From Cordylochernes scorpioides (taxonomy: Eukaryota; Arthropoda; Arachnida; Pseudoscorpiones; Chernetidae): DNA of 64,000 nucleotides. Positions 42,121-53,420 of the stretch are shown here, in pieces. Numbering within the stretch: the first letter of the stretch is position 1; every line of letters begins with the position of its first letter. The notes under the pieces were generated by a model. It did no database searches. It was not told the DNA's origin and worked only from the letters and a program-made list of their open reading frames with translations. The stretch covers positions 45,141,151-45,205,150 of the forward strand of contig CP092879.1 of the NCBI GenBank assembly GCA_030710605.1, read 5' to 3'. The translations under genes were made by a program, and so were the position numbers.

Positions 42121-42568
42121 CAACCTGTTATTTATCGAAGTTTCATCAACTCAATTCTGCCATTCTCATAGTTAAAAAAAGCCTCATTGTGATGCTTAGT
42201 TTTTGTTGATATTTTGAGGTCTGAATCCTCACATGTGCAGCACATTTATATTTGAACCCTAATGTAAGCATCTTATAACCAGACTATGGCTATAGGAGGC
42301 AGATAGTCTTAGAAGAAAGAAAGATTCACACACATATACACACCTGGAAAAACAAACAAAAGTTTCTCTCCATAGAAGATTTTGGCACTTATAAAATTCA
42401 TTATTACTTGGAACTCATTGATGGAACTAGACTTGTGCAAATATTAGTTGTTGGATAATTTTTTAATTGCCTCATTGTCAGTTTTGATCCCAGGTCTTTT
42501 TTTTTTTTTCTTAAAATCATCATTACCTTCAGGCTACCACTCTCTATAAAAAAATCAAATTACTAATA

Positions 42569-42742
42569 CAGTAGAAACTTCCTGTAAAGGACACCTAATT
42601 GCAGAGCCAAAGTGTCTTTTATAGAGAGGTGTCCTCTTACCAGAGAATTTCTAAATAGCAAAAACAGTAATTTTGGTATGAAAACTGTCCTTTGTAGAGA
42701 GGTATCCTCTAGCATGAGTGTCCTCTCGTGGAGGTTCTACTG
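42569..42742. mobile_element. Tigger/pogo-like MITE 8, next to Nup62
   Basis: CAGTAGAAACTTCC...GGAGGTTCTACTG with TA; it ends about 90 bp before the Nup62 start codon. Confidence 0.78.
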
Positions 42743-42832
42743 TACTCGCTAACAATCCATTTAACAAAGCCTACAACTTGTGTATCAAAAATACTCCTCC
42801 TCTCTGACCCTGTGTGTGTGTTTGGTTCCAGA

Positions 42833-43945
42833 ATGAGTTTTGGGCAGTTTACTGCGGTCACGACCGCCTCTCAACCCACCTTTGGGTTTGGGGCAGCAAC
42901 GTCCCAGCCAGCATTTGGAGGCTCCTCACTCTTTGGTAACACTGCCACAACCACTCCAGCGTTTGGTGGTTCTGCCACTCCTTTTGGAGCTGCTACCCCC
43001 CGGCCCCCGCCGCCTTTGGAGCTGGGTTTGGTGCCTCCACACCAGCCTTTGGAGCAAGTGCTACTCCCGCATTTGGAGCCGCCACCTCTACTCCAGCCTT
43101 TGGTGCTCCTTCGGCTACTCCAGCATTCGGGGCAACTGCTCCTACTGCATTTGGGGCTACTGCACCTGCCCCAGCCTTTGGGGCAACTTCATCAACTCCT
43201 GCCTTTGGAGCAGCTGCTGCTGCGCCAGCATTTGGAGCAACAACATCTACTCCAGCCTTTGGGGCGACTACTGCAACTCCAGCATTTGGGGCAACTGCCC
43301 CTACTCCAGCCTTTGGAGCGGCCACCTCTACTCCGGCATTTGGAGCAGCCACCTCCACTCCCTCGTTTGGAGTGGCCGCCACCTCTGTGCCATCGTTTGG
43401 GGCAACCACTGCCCCTCCAACATTTGGGGCCGCTACCTCAGCTCCATCCTTTGGTTTAGCCACCTCCACCCCAGCGTTCGGGACTCCCACATCTACTCCG
43501 GCATTTGGTGCTACTACATCAGCTCCAGCATTTGGAGCCCCCGCAACAACACCAGCCTTTGGGGCACCCACCTCTACTCCAGCATTTGGGGCACCAACCA
43601 CCACTCCAGCATTTGGAGCCGCTACCTCCACACCAGCCTTTGGCACAACAACAGCAACAACCACACCAGCCTTTGGAGCAACCGCCACGCCAGCATTCGG
43701 CGCTGCGACCACCGCAGCTGCTCCGTCATTCTCCCTGTCAACACCAGCATTTGGGGCAGCCACAACCACCTCCTCCCTGGCCACCACCACTTCCACCCTC
43801 GCTGGGTTCGGGACAACCACCACAACAGCACCTTCCCTCTCTTTTGGAACACCCACATCTTCCACAGGCTTCTCCCTGGCAGCCAAGACCACAGCTTCCA
43901 CCCTCAACTTCTCCACATCCACCCCGTCCAAGATCAGCCGTGCAG
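42833..43945 (+). CDS. Nup62: Nup62 FG-repeat exon, with frameshift in a C-run
   Basis: It starts MSFGQFTAVTTASQPTFGFG. The FG frame is lost at the six-C run 42996-43001 and resumes one frame over at GCCTTTGGAGCTGGG, then stays open to the donor GCAG|GTACC. Restoring one base also restores the phase needed for the next exon, so this is either a sequencing error or a recent mutation. Repeats are about 27 bp (nine residues), mostly TSTPAFGAA variants. Long open frames in other phases and on the minus strand here are artefacts of that period. Confidence 0.93.
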
Positions 43946-46900
43946 GTACCTTCTTGTCCCCACCACTTTCAAACCTTTTCTCTAACTTGGGTTTGCAGCT
44001 GCCACAAGTGCCACCACCACAACTACAACGTAAGTGTTCTACTTTAACTGAATCCTCTTTTGCCCTGTGGTAAGTCAGAAAACACTGAAATCCCTCTCAT
44101 TAGGAAAATCAAAAAATGACAGAAACCTCCCAATGGGTATGTCTATTCTTTCCTGACAAATTCTTCAGTAGTTGAGGATAGCAAATACAAGCTGGGAAGT
44201 AACAATAGGGTGCCGCCAAAATCCATGGGAGAAAGAACCCAGAAATCCTATAATTTTTATTTTATTATTATTATTATTATCTCTTGTGTCATTACACAAT
44301 TCATGGCTATTTACATGTATCTTGTTTAGGATTAGTTGTGGTACAAGTCGTGACTCCCATATATGAGAGTAGATATTGACTCATTCATTGATGAGCTCTA
44401 CTCTTCCCCGGCAGACACCATCAACAAGCTCTACAAGCTTGATACCTTAATATGTTTGAGTGGAGATAAGAAAGAAAAAGAGAAGAGTAGATGGTCTGTG
44501 GTTGCTCCTATAAATGTGAATATCTATAGATAGCCAATCAACCTCTATAAGCCTTCCCCCTTTTTCTTTTATAGTTGTGAAAGTCTCTGAACTTTTATGA
44601 GTGTTAATCCTTACCTGCTTGGCCCAACTCAATCTTATTTGAAGGGAAGAGGGACTCAATCTTAGCTCAACTTCTGTTTTAAAGAGCTAGAAACCTGCAT
44701 CCATGCTGGCTGTTCTACTTTGATTAGACTGGTCCACACTGAAAAAGATGTTTTTGATAATGCATCAGTTTCTGATTTAATTTGAGGTGCTGATCACAAA
44801 TATAATGTTAGTTTTTTATGTATCTCTCATCAATTTTTAGAGATATAGCATATATATATTTAGGCCACAATGTGGTACATCAGTCCATATAAGCGGTAGG
44901 AAAAACACATTGAACGCAAATAAAAATTGAGAATGTCATACCAAAAGGTACTTTATTTACTGTAGTATAAGAGAACCAAATCTATACAAAAAAAAGTAAA
45001 ATGCTACAGTCAATCCTTCATGAATTTCAACCTTTTTGATTTTCTCTTATAAATGTATTCCGGCAGGTCGCGGGACAGATTCCAGCAGTAATCTGCCATC
45101 ATGTGGCAGTCCCACCTTGATATCTCTATATAATTATATTAAAGAGCTAGAATCCTCAATCGCTGTTCCTTTGACTATTGTATCCACATTTCCATAAGGA
45201 TGGTGTAGAGTGCTTGTTAGATTTCCCATCAAATTGAGTCGCTATCTCAGCACTATAATAAAATTTCAATCAAGATGTTTCTTTACTATTTGATATCTTT
45301 ATAAAAATAATGTCTGATCCTCCATTTGAATGTTTCTGACGGTTTGCATCCTCTATTTGAATATATCTATGATTATTTTTTAATTTCCAAAATATTGCTA
45401 CAGGTTTCAATAATTGAATATATAAGAAGGGAGACAATTTATCTGAAAAAAAAAAAAGGATCAATATATATATATATAGTAAAATCTTGATAGTTAATTG
45501 AATTAAAATAGGTAGAGTTTTCGGGGTGTTGGGATTTGAAAAGGGTTGAATTTTATTGATGAGACAAAGGCGGGGATATGATGCTCAGATGGTTTATTTG
45601 ATGCAGTGCTGGGCTTGTGGTCCAGTCCAGGAAGGTCATGATGTTCGGGGTCTCGCCGGGCCGGTTGTAGGAGGGGATGGAGCTGTAGCTGGAGATTCTA
45701 ATCACCTAGTCGAAATCCAAATGGCACAAAGATAAAATTGATAACTGGCCCGTTGTATTTAACGCATTGCAGCGAAACGGTGGTCAATGGTCAAATACAA
45801 TTTATACCCGTCATCGTACCGTTTTTCTGGTTAAATATTTAATTAAAATAAACAAAAATTAATAATTTTTACTGTTCCCGTGTACCATTGGTCGGCTACT
45901 TGTTGACACACAACAATATATACTAAGTAAGAATAGGAATAATTTAGTGCTTTTTTTTTACAAAAAAAAAAAAGAAAAAGCTAATTTCCATTGCCCTTAT
46001 TGTGATGGAAAGGTATTTGGAGCGTCTAACTCATCAAAATATTCTCCATTAATATAGATGGTTCACTAATTCCTTATTATTTATATCCAGTCCAAGTATA
46101 GCGTCCCCAGTAGTTGTGGTGATCACTCAATTAACATGATGCAGGTTATGTGATAAGGTACAATTTTTGGATTAGATTAGAAACTTGAATTTGGGAATGT
46201 TCTACTTTTTGTTTTTACAATGCAGGTTAGTAACTTAGACTCCAATAATGGGGCTTGGTGAATGCAACTCTGCTAACAGATTCAAATTCTTTTTAAGTCC
46301 ATCATAATATGACTCCAGGAGGTCGGTGGAAGGATGGTCTAAGCCGTTTGTTTTTCGACCGCTACAACCCAGATTCAATTCCCGCATTGGCTTTTTTTTT
46401 TTCTGATAAAAAAAAAATGCTCCAATGGCCCCCGATTCTTACCAAAGTCCAACCCCACCAGCAAGTGCAAGTAACCAAATGGGGCTCTGGTATAATTGTA
46501 AGTGCAAAGTTGAATTGCTTTTTTTCACATGTGTAGACATGTGGTGCACTCACAGTGAAAAAGCAGTCACCTACTTCTACTCACCATGATTATCATGGCC
46601 TGTACCACTTGTACTAGAGATAAGCAAAAAATAATAATAATATGACTCCCCTAAATGAAAGCTAAGTCCTTGAAATAATGGTATCTATAGCACCAAAAAC
46701 ATGGAGAAAACAAGAGTATGTGTAATGTGGGTGCAGCAGCAGCTCTGTGGTGGAGGGCAGCAAGATGAACTACCGGCAGCTGGAGGAAGCTGTGAACAAG
46801 TGGCACCTGGAACTGGAGGAGCAGGAGCGAGTGTTCCTCAGCCAGGCCACCCAGGTGAATGCCTGGGACCGACTCCTCATGGCCAACGGGGAGAAGATCA

Positions 46901-49900
46901 CGGCCCTCAACGAGGCCGTAGAACAGACCAAGGCCAGTCAGCAGCAGCTGGACCATGAGCTAGACTTCCTGCTGGCCCAGCGCTCCGAGCTAGAGGAGCT
47001 GCTAGCTCCATTAGAGAACAGCTTGGCCACCCTTCCCAGCCTCTCTGTTCAGGAACACTCTGATATGGTGCGGGAGAGAACGTAAGTATGCATTGCTTGG
47101 ATCTATACTGGTTGTTGTTTCTTATCCCCTTGTATACACAGATTACATGAGTTCATGCTCCTCGAGCTGGATCTATACTTGTTGTTTCTTATCCCCTTGT
47201 ATACACAGATTACATGAGTTCATGCTCCTCGAGCTGGATCTATACTTGTTGTTTCTTATCCCCTTGTATAGACAGATTACATGAGTTCATGCTCCTCGAG
47301 CTGGATCTATACTTGTTGTTTCTTATCCCCTTGTATACACAGATTACATGAGTTCATGCTCCTCGAGCTGGATCTATACTTGTTGTTTCTTATCCCCTTG
47401 TATACACAGATTACATGAGTTCATGCTCCTCGAGCTGGATCTATACTTGTTGTTTCTTATCCCCTTGTATAGACAGATTACATGAGTTCATGCTCCTCGA
47501 GCTGGATCTATACTTGTTGTTTCTTATCCCCTTGTATACACAGATTACATGAGTTCATGCTCCTCGAGCTGGATCTATACTTGTTGTTTCTTATCCCCTT
47601 GTATACACAGATTACATGAGTTCATGCTCCTTGAGCTGAATCTATACTTGATATATATGTGCAAATTGTACCAAACCAAATCTTGTTACAAGGCCAAATC
47701 CAATCGAACTCGTTGAATTTTGATTGTGGGATTGTTACCTTAAGATTCAATAAATAAGGAATCAAAGTGTAAAAGCAGGGAAGAATCTATAATGTTACCT
47801 AATGTTTCTAAATATGTACAGAATTTGATTTCATCCTATATAGACTAATTCATGATCATAATGGTATTTTTACCAATATATTTAAAAATCGAGACTACAC
47901 AAAAAAAAATACAAAATACAAATTTGTAATGTTGATTTATGTCGGCCTTATTTTCAAATCTCACTAGTTCTTACCACCATCATATGGTGTTTAAAATCAG
48001 TCTTTCGGGAACTTTGGAAAAGGCTGCTTCTTATCATAAAACAGCTCAAAGAGCATGAACTCATGGAATTTGTTTAATCTTTACACAAGGGGATAAGAAA
48101 CAACAACAAGACCAGTATAATCTTCAGTCTTAAATTGAAGAATCCACATTGGGGTTAATATATCCACATTGTGGTTCAGGTACACCCTGGCAGAGAACAT
48201 AGACTCCCAGCTGAAGCGGATGGCTGACGACATCAAAGAAATCATTGAGCACCTCAACACTTCCACCAACAACCAGGATGACTCTGACCCTGTAAGATGT
48301 ACTTTTCTCTATTTTTTGTAAGGAGTTGCTATCATCTTATTATTATTGTGGTTGGATCAGTGGTGTTCTAAACCATTGGTTTTCGACTGCTACAACCCAG
48401 GATCGAATCTCGCATTGTGAGCACCTCTTTCTGATTTAAAAAAAAAATGCTCCAATGGCTCCCGATTCTTGCAAAAGTCCAACCCCACCAGCGAGTGCAA
48501 GTAACCTAACAGGGCTCTGGGATATTAGTAAGTGCAAAAGTCTAACTGCTTTTCACATGTGTACACTGGTGATGCGCTTACAGTAAAAGCGGTCGCCAAT
48601 TTCTATCCACCATGATTAACATGGCCTGTATGCCACGTGTACTAGGGATAATAAAAATTGGTTGGATAAGTGAAAGAATGGGTTGGCCTAACACCATAGC
48701 AGGATCACCACTTCTTAATGATAGGTGTGTATGAAATATAAATTTTGACCCTTGCCACTTTTTATAAGAAAGAAATGCAGTTGAGCCTCACTATAACAAC
48801 ATCTCTTGGAATTTACATTGTTATAAATGTTGGATAAATTAAGAAAAATAAATCTCCTGAAAGTGCAACTAAAAGTTGCTGATGGCCTGCCTCATCTGTT
48901 GGAAATGTCTGGAGATACCTTTTTCTTAACCCTCGAGCGCGCGCGCTAAAAATGTAACGTACTTGCGCGCGCTGGGTGAAATATACCCGATATTATAATT
49001 ATATATTTTGAACATAAATATTATCTGAGGAAAAACAAAACCTTTTCTATTTCAAAGTAACAACATTTTAATTTTCAAAAAAGGTAATTCTTATTAAAAT
49101 ATTTTTATTTTTTACACAGATTAAAAATTTTAAAAACTATTCTTGAATAATGCTCAAAATTGACAGTGGTATATAAAATAGGAATTTATCGCTCCTTTCC
49201 AATATTAAAAATATAAAATTCCACGAGGACAATTAAAACAAACTATATAGAATCATTGCAAACCGCAATTGTATGTCCTTCACAAATTAGCTTTGTACAT
49301 TGATGGCACAAAGTCGGGGTCTTCCAGTCCCTACTTGAGGGTCACTACATCTGGTAGGAAGCTTTATCTTGCGGTTCCTGACCTTCTTGATGGCTTGTAG
49401 TGACTTCTAAAAATGAATTGAAATAAATATTTAGAGCATACATTTATGATTTCAATTAACTTATCTGTAAAAAAATGATTTTTTCTACTTAGTCCTCTAG
49501 GCAGTGAAGAAATGTTTTTTCTTTGATTTAGTTACTCTTTGATGAGTTCAAGGGCCAAACATTTCAATAATTTTCTTCTAAAGAGCTTCTAAAGGTGTAT
49601 TTTAATTTTTTGCTTCTTCACCTTTCATGCCTAGTAAATGTGTAAAGACATATGCGCTCTTGTCCTTACTGTTTGTGAAGGACAAATTTTGGACCATTTG
49701 GTTTTCGAAGCTCTCCCTATATAAAAAGGTGTTTTTGGGATAAATCCCTTATCCCACAAAATTCCCATATCAGAATATATTACAGTGTCACTTCCTGAAA
49801 AATGTTCACTTAGATGATCTTCTTCAATATCACTTTCTACAATAATCTCTTTTTGATCTACTAAATATGGCCTTCTTCCCTCCATATTATATAGAATTAT

Positions 49901-50930
49901 AGGCTGATAAATATATCAACCTATTATAGTTATTTTTTAAATTATTAATTCGAATTATTTCTCTCTCTAAAAATAATTTATCAAATAAAAGGCGACAAAA
50001 AAACTTACGTGAGTGCGCGCACCGGGTGATTTTTACCCGACCATGCCAATATATGGAATTTCAGTGGCAGCTTTCAAAATGTGAAACCAAAACTTTAGAC
50101 TAGATGATGAGTCAGGAAGCTAAACGAAACCACATCTCCGCCAGCCAATTTTTCATTGGTTAATTTTCCACGTGAATGTTGCCATGGGTAATTTTCACCC
50201 CGGCGCGCGCAATGCCGGGTTAATTTATCCACTTCATCTCACCACTACCATTTCATTTTTTTTTTTTTTTTTTCACATTGTTTGCTATTGTCACACACTT
50301 CTGGCCTTAAATAATCGTTTCGTGATTTCTCAGTATGCCAGAAAGACCAGTATTTTTTTTTTTTTTTTGGCTTATCCCTAGTACAGGTACAGGCCATGAT
50401 AATCATGGTGGGTAGAAGAAGGCGACTGCTTTTACTGTAAGTACACCACATGTCTACACATGTGAAAAGCAGTTTGATTTTGCACTTACAAATGTGCCAG
50501 AGCCCTGTTTAGGTTACTTGCACTCACTGGTAGGGTTGGAGTTTTGCAAGAATCGGGAGCCATTGAAGCATTCTTTTTTTTTTTTTTTTTTATCGGGAAA
50601 AGTGCCCAATGCGGGAATTTAACCCAGGTCGTAGCAGTCGAAAACCAACGGTCTAGACCATCCTTCCACCGACACCCATGTTGAGATCCTTCTCACCCCT
50701 CTGTGGAACAGGTGTACCAGATCTCCAAGATCCTCAACTCTCACATGGACGCTCTGCAGTGGTTGGACCAGAACACAGGTTGGTTATCTCCATGTCTCTC
50801 TCTGGTGGGTGACAACACAATGTGATGTCCCACAGCGGCCCTCCAGACAAAGCTGGATGACTTCAGCAAGACCTACAACCTGCAGCAAAAAGAACTGGAG
50901 CAGTCGTTTGGGGGTCCAATGGCACACTGA
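42833..50930 (+). CDS. Nup62: Nucleoporin Nup62 (six coding exons)
   Basis: Nup62 is the central-channel FG nucleoporin that lines the nuclear pore with Nup58 and Nup54. Exons 42833-43945, 43999-44029, 46737-47081, 48180-48291, 50712-50778 and 50836-50930 join with matching phases (1, 2, 2, 0, 1), each bounded by AG and GT. The product is about 587 residues if one base is restored in exon 1. An N-terminal FG domain of about 36 repeats (PAFGA type) is followed by a Thr/Ala linker and the Nsp1/Nup62 coiled-coil domain (YRQLEEAVNKWHLELEEQE, NAWDRLLMANGEKI, LAENIDSQLKRMA, LQWLDQNT). AG directly before AATG at 42831 suggests an upstream non-coding exon. Confidence 0.95.
43999..44029 (+). CDS. Nup62: Nup62 micro-exon (31 nt), Thr-rich linker
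   Basis: Preceded by GGGTTTGCAG and followed by GTAAGTG. It encodes AATSATTTTTT in the phase set by its neighbours, matching the Thr-rich spacer before the coiled coil in other Nup62 proteins. Confidence 0.75.
44412..44490 (+). repeat. Family Y 3' end fragment
   Basis: CAAGCTCTACAAGCTTGATA then GAGTGGAGATAAGAAAGAAA, the 3' terminus of family Y alone, in the Nup62 intron. Confidence 0.6.
45545..45705 (-). other. Orphan terminal-exon-like segment in Nup62 intron
   Basis: A GC-rich island in AT-rich intron. On the minus strand, after an AG, it reads ISSYSSIPSYNRPGETPNIM then TFLDWTTSPALHQ, to a stop after LSHQ, with AATAAA signals at about 45594-45600 and 45550-45557. No further exons were found upstream. 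It may be the last exon of an unknown antisense gene or a retrocopied fragment. The protein is not recognised. Confidence 0.35.
46317..46636 (+). mobile_element. tRNA-derived SINE, copy 6, with 13-bp duplication
   Basis: ATAATATGACTCC occurs at 46304-46316 and again at 46637-46649, flanking a complete SINE. Confidence 0.9.
46737..47081 (+). CDS. Nup62: Nup62 coiled-coil exon
   Basis: Encodes the core of the Nsp1-type domain from YRQLEEAVNKWHLELEEQE to DMVRERT, ending AC|GTAAGT. The acceptor GTGCAG|CAG is a NAGNAG, so two starts 3 nt apart are possible without changing frame. Confidence 0.93.
47092..47650 (-). repeat. 67-bp minisatellite made from a LINE 3' end (8 copies)
   Basis: GTTCATGCTCCT recurs at 47151, 47218, 47285, 47352, 47419, 47486, 47553 and 47620, period 67 bp. 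Copies are almost identical (one variant, TATAGACAG, recurs). Read on the minus strand each unit is the family X LINE 3' end (GAGCATGAACTCATG... AAGGGGATAAGAAACAAC). Confidence 0.92.
47997..48105 (+). mobile_element. LINE family X 3' fragment
   Basis: Encodes the C-terminal LIIKQLKEHELMEFV and ends AAGGGGATAAGAAACAACAA, the usual 3' tail. Confidence 0.75.
48180..48291 (+). CDS. Nup62: Nup62 exon 4
   Basis: YTLAENIDSQLKRMADDIKE then IIEHLNTSTNNQDDSDP, the helix before the final coiled coil; bounded by TTCAG and GTAAGA. Confidence 0.93.
48350..48656 (+). mobile_element. tRNA-derived SINE, copy 7
   Basis: A diverged copy with B-box remnant GGATCGAATCTCG; the tail lacks the GC of AAGC. Confidence 0.75.
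48930..50219 (-). mobile_element. piggyBac-type element, 1290 bp, TTAA target
   Basis: TTAA flanks both sides (48926-48929, 50220-50223). Ends are CCCTCGAGCGCGC and, inverted, CCCGGCATTGCGCGC, with subterminal GGGTGAAA/TTTACCCG repeats. The right arm of the palindrome has the unoccupied TTAA at 63845-63848. Confidence 0.9.
49190..49885 (-). pseudogene. piggyBac transposase remnant
   Basis: From 49885 the minus strand reads MEGRRPYL, an acidic segment (VESDIEEDHLSEHFSGSD) and KTKWSKICPSQTVRTRAH, the N-terminal piggyBac signature before the catalytic domain. Near 49200-49400 is a C-terminal cysteine-rich end in two frames (RNRKIKLPTRCSD; LCHQCTKLICEGHT). The catalytic centre between is deleted, so it is non-autonomous. 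Confidence 0.75.
50352..50678 (-). mobile_element. tRNA-derived SINE, copy 8
   Basis: Inverted, complete, just before Nup62 exon 5; its mirror is 63382-63700. Confidence 0.85.
50712..50778 (+). CDS. Nup62: Nup62 exon 5
   Basis: VYQISKILNSHMDALQWLDQ then NT, phase 0 to 1; inverted copy at 63281-63347. Confidence 0.92.
50836..50930 (+). CDS. Nup62: Nup62 terminal coding exon
   Basis: ALQTKLDDFSKTYNLQQKEL then EQSFGGPMAH and TGA. ATTAAA at 50953-50958 is a likely poly(A) signal. Inverted copy at 63129-63223. Confidence 0.92.
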
Positions 50931-50999
50931 TGCCACACACTGTTGTTGTACCATTAAAGTTTCCCCCCCTCACTCTCTCTGTGTTTACATTGTTGTTGT

Positions 51000-51480
51000 T
51001 TTTATCCCCTTGTACAAAGATTACATGAATTCCATGAGTTCATGCTCCTTAAGCTGTTTTATGACAAGCAGCGGCCTCTCCCAAAGGTCCTGTTTAGTGC
51101 ATCTAATGCAAGCCAAAATGTGTTCTGGAACTGGAGGTGCCAAGCTACATTTTATGGAGGAGAAAGACTAAAAATCCTCATTTCAACTGACTCATTTGAT
51201 GGATTTCAGAAAGGGTCCACTCTCCAGGGATACGGAGGAGCTGTGTCTGTACTCATGTCAGAGTCGGCAGCAAAGACTTCCATGTTAGGAACGGTCTCAA
51301 ATTACAGGCAAAGTCAGACTTTCACCAAAGTGCGTCTGGATCATTGTGCCATGATCAACGAAAGCTGTACCCCTACACCCCATTCCATGAGATCATGAAC
51401 TCATGGAATTCATGTAATCTTTACATAAGGGGATAAGAAACAACAACAACAGAAACAACAACACCAAACAACAACAACAG
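51000..51480. repeat. LINE family X 3' pieces, inverted pair
   Basis: A minus-strand family X 3' piece (51000-51175) and a plus-strand tail (51390-51480, ending GGGGATAAGAAACAACAAC) flank an unassigned middle. Mirrored at 62590-63060. Confidence 0.65.
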
Positions 51481-51879
51481 AAACAACAACAACACACTTT
51501 TTACCAATTTGGTGTTATCTTGAAGGTAGAGGCTGCCTGGCCGGCATTCATATTTCCCTAAATATAAAAGACACTTTCGGCAAAAAAAAAAATTTATTAT
51601 CTCAACATTTCAACAAAAAGCTTTTATCCTTGTCTTTCAGGAAAAATAATTATTTTATTCATATTTTTCCTGATGAAAGAACAAAAGATTTTTGTTGAAA
51701 CATTGACAAAATCAAATGGATTTGGTCTTATTACCTTGTATTTGGTAACAAAATACACAATTTTGTCTAATATCACTTATTTCTGATTTCTTTTAAAAGA
51801 GTGATTAGTAAATTAAATTCAATTGCCATCTATCGTTAAAATTTGTAACAAATAAATTTACTAGCAAAGTGTTTCTTTT

Positions 51880-52025
51880 CAATAATATCATCAAATATTA
51901 TCTCTACAGACCTTACTGCAATGATATAAGTTATTGAATGCTGAGAGGGTTTACTACTGAGGTTCAATAAATTTTATCATTGCAGTAAGGTCTATAAAAA
52001 TAATATTTGATGATATTGTTCCAAA
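51880..52025. mobile_element. Palindromic MITE
   Basis: AATATTATCTCTACAGACCT and its inverse flank a centre with GCTGAGAGGGTTTACTACTG. Fragments of the same element are in the tandem units (near 5155 and 16765); mirror at 62095-62225. Confidence 0.7.
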
Positions 52026-52133
52026 ATAACTATTAGGTAACACTAAAAAATAGCAAACTAGTTTGTGATATTTGCAATAATGAATAACATGTGAAGGTTA
52101 TTCACATATTAAAACAAAAGGGTAATGCGGGAT

Positions 52134-52200
52134 ACAGTCCCGGTTCATGACTGTCGGGAATCGAAGGTGTTACCCACTCGTCCACCGTCTCTTCTGTTTG
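52134..52200 (-). repeat. Decayed tRNA-like sequence
   Basis: On the minus strand GACGGTGGACGAGTGGGTAA resembles the 5' part and A box of a tRNA-Ser/Leu, but the B box is not recognisable. A relative is at 55880-55945 and both are mirrored in the right arm. Confidence 0.35.
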
Positions 52201-52507
52201 GTGATCTTGTTGAAAAGAAACACACTTTGCAGGTAAATTTATTTGTTACAAATTAGTATGTACATTATTTCAATGAATTTATTATATAAGCATGAGAAAA
52301 AAATGTAAAATAATATGTTAAAGGCAAGAGAAAAATGTTTGTTAACTTTATTTGAAAGGGGCAATGTATGAAGAGTGCTTTCAAGCAACAAGTATCAGAG
52401 ACATTGTAAACTTTGTAACAGAGTGTGTAATATAGATTGAAATTTTACTAGGAGGAGATTGATATATAAAAATAAAGGTTGCCTCTCCCGACAAAATAGA
52501 TATAGAC

Positions 52508-53420
52508 TCATTGAATAAAGTCTGCTCTTGACTGAAGACTGTCATAGCCTAAAACCATGGTCTCCAGGTGAATGCTTCTCAGTTTGCCAAAACTTGTGTT
52601 GTGGCTTTTTCGCCGACCTGTATCCTCTAGTTTGCGGCAATGGTCAATAGATGGGGTATAGTTTTGACGTCTATTTTGATGGGAGAAGTGACTTTTATTT
52701 TTATATAGTGTAGTATATGATAAATTGTAAAAAATAATTATATAACTTTTGTTTCTTATCCCCATGAGTTCATGCTCCTTGAGCTGTTTTATGATAAGCA
52801 GCAGCCTCTCCCAAAGGTCCTGTTTAGTGCATCTAATGCAAGCCAAAATGTGTTCTGGAGCTGCAGGTGCCAAGCTACATTTTGGGCAAGTGGGGGAGAT
52901 TTTGTTATTTTCTATCTTCAATGGCTTGAGATGGCCTGTTCTAAATCTTGTTAGTGTTATTTGATGCTGTCTATTTCTGATGTTCAGAGCTCCTCCTGGG
53001 TTTATAACTTTTAATATATAATTAATAAGCCTTTGCCTTGGAATGTTATTGATTTTTAAATTAGACATGGGGGTCTGTGGAAGGATGGTCTAAACCGTTG
53101 GTTTTTGACTGCTACGACCCAGGTTCGATTCCCGTATTGGACACTTTTTTCTGATATAAAAAAAATGCTCCAATGGCCCCCGAATCTTGCAAAAGTCCGA
53201 CCCACCAGCGAGTGCAAATAACCAAACAGGGCTCTGTCACATTTGTAAGTGCAAAGTCGAACTGCTTTCACATGTGGTACACTTACAATAAAAACAGTCG
53301 CCTACTTCTACCCACCATGATTATAATGGCCTGTACTACGTGTACTAGGGATAAGCATAAAAAATTAGACATAGAGATACATAAAGGCTATAAAGATAAG
53401 AAGAACATATTATCAAAGGA
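52508..53420 (-). pseudogene. LINE family X ORF2 C-terminus, split by a SINE
   Basis: The minus-strand frame (from 53068) gives RQHQITLTRFRTGH then CPKCSLAPAAPEHILACI, the post-RNase H zinc-finger segment of I/Jockey-type LINEs. The sequence upstream continues beyond the SINE at 53069-53361 to about 53420. The mirror copy at 61019-61336 keeps a slightly longer end. Confidence 0.75.
53069..53361 (+). mobile_element. tRNA-derived SINE, copy 9, with 11-bp duplication
   Basis: AAATTAGACAT at 53058-53068 and 53362-53372 flanks the SINE, which therefore inserted into the LINE fragment. Present in both palindrome arms, so it predates them. Confidence 0.92.

Noticed and set aside
42840..44047. Long open frames in other phases and on the minus strand (up to 381 and 312 codons)
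   Set aside because: They are shadows of the 27-bp FG repeat of Nup62; composition is repetitive and there are no start, splice or family signals.
51042..51398. 118-codon ORF (mirrored at 62661-63017)
   Set aside because: It lies in LINE 3' and unassigned repeat DNA, lacks a recognisable domain, and is duplicated only because of the palindrome.
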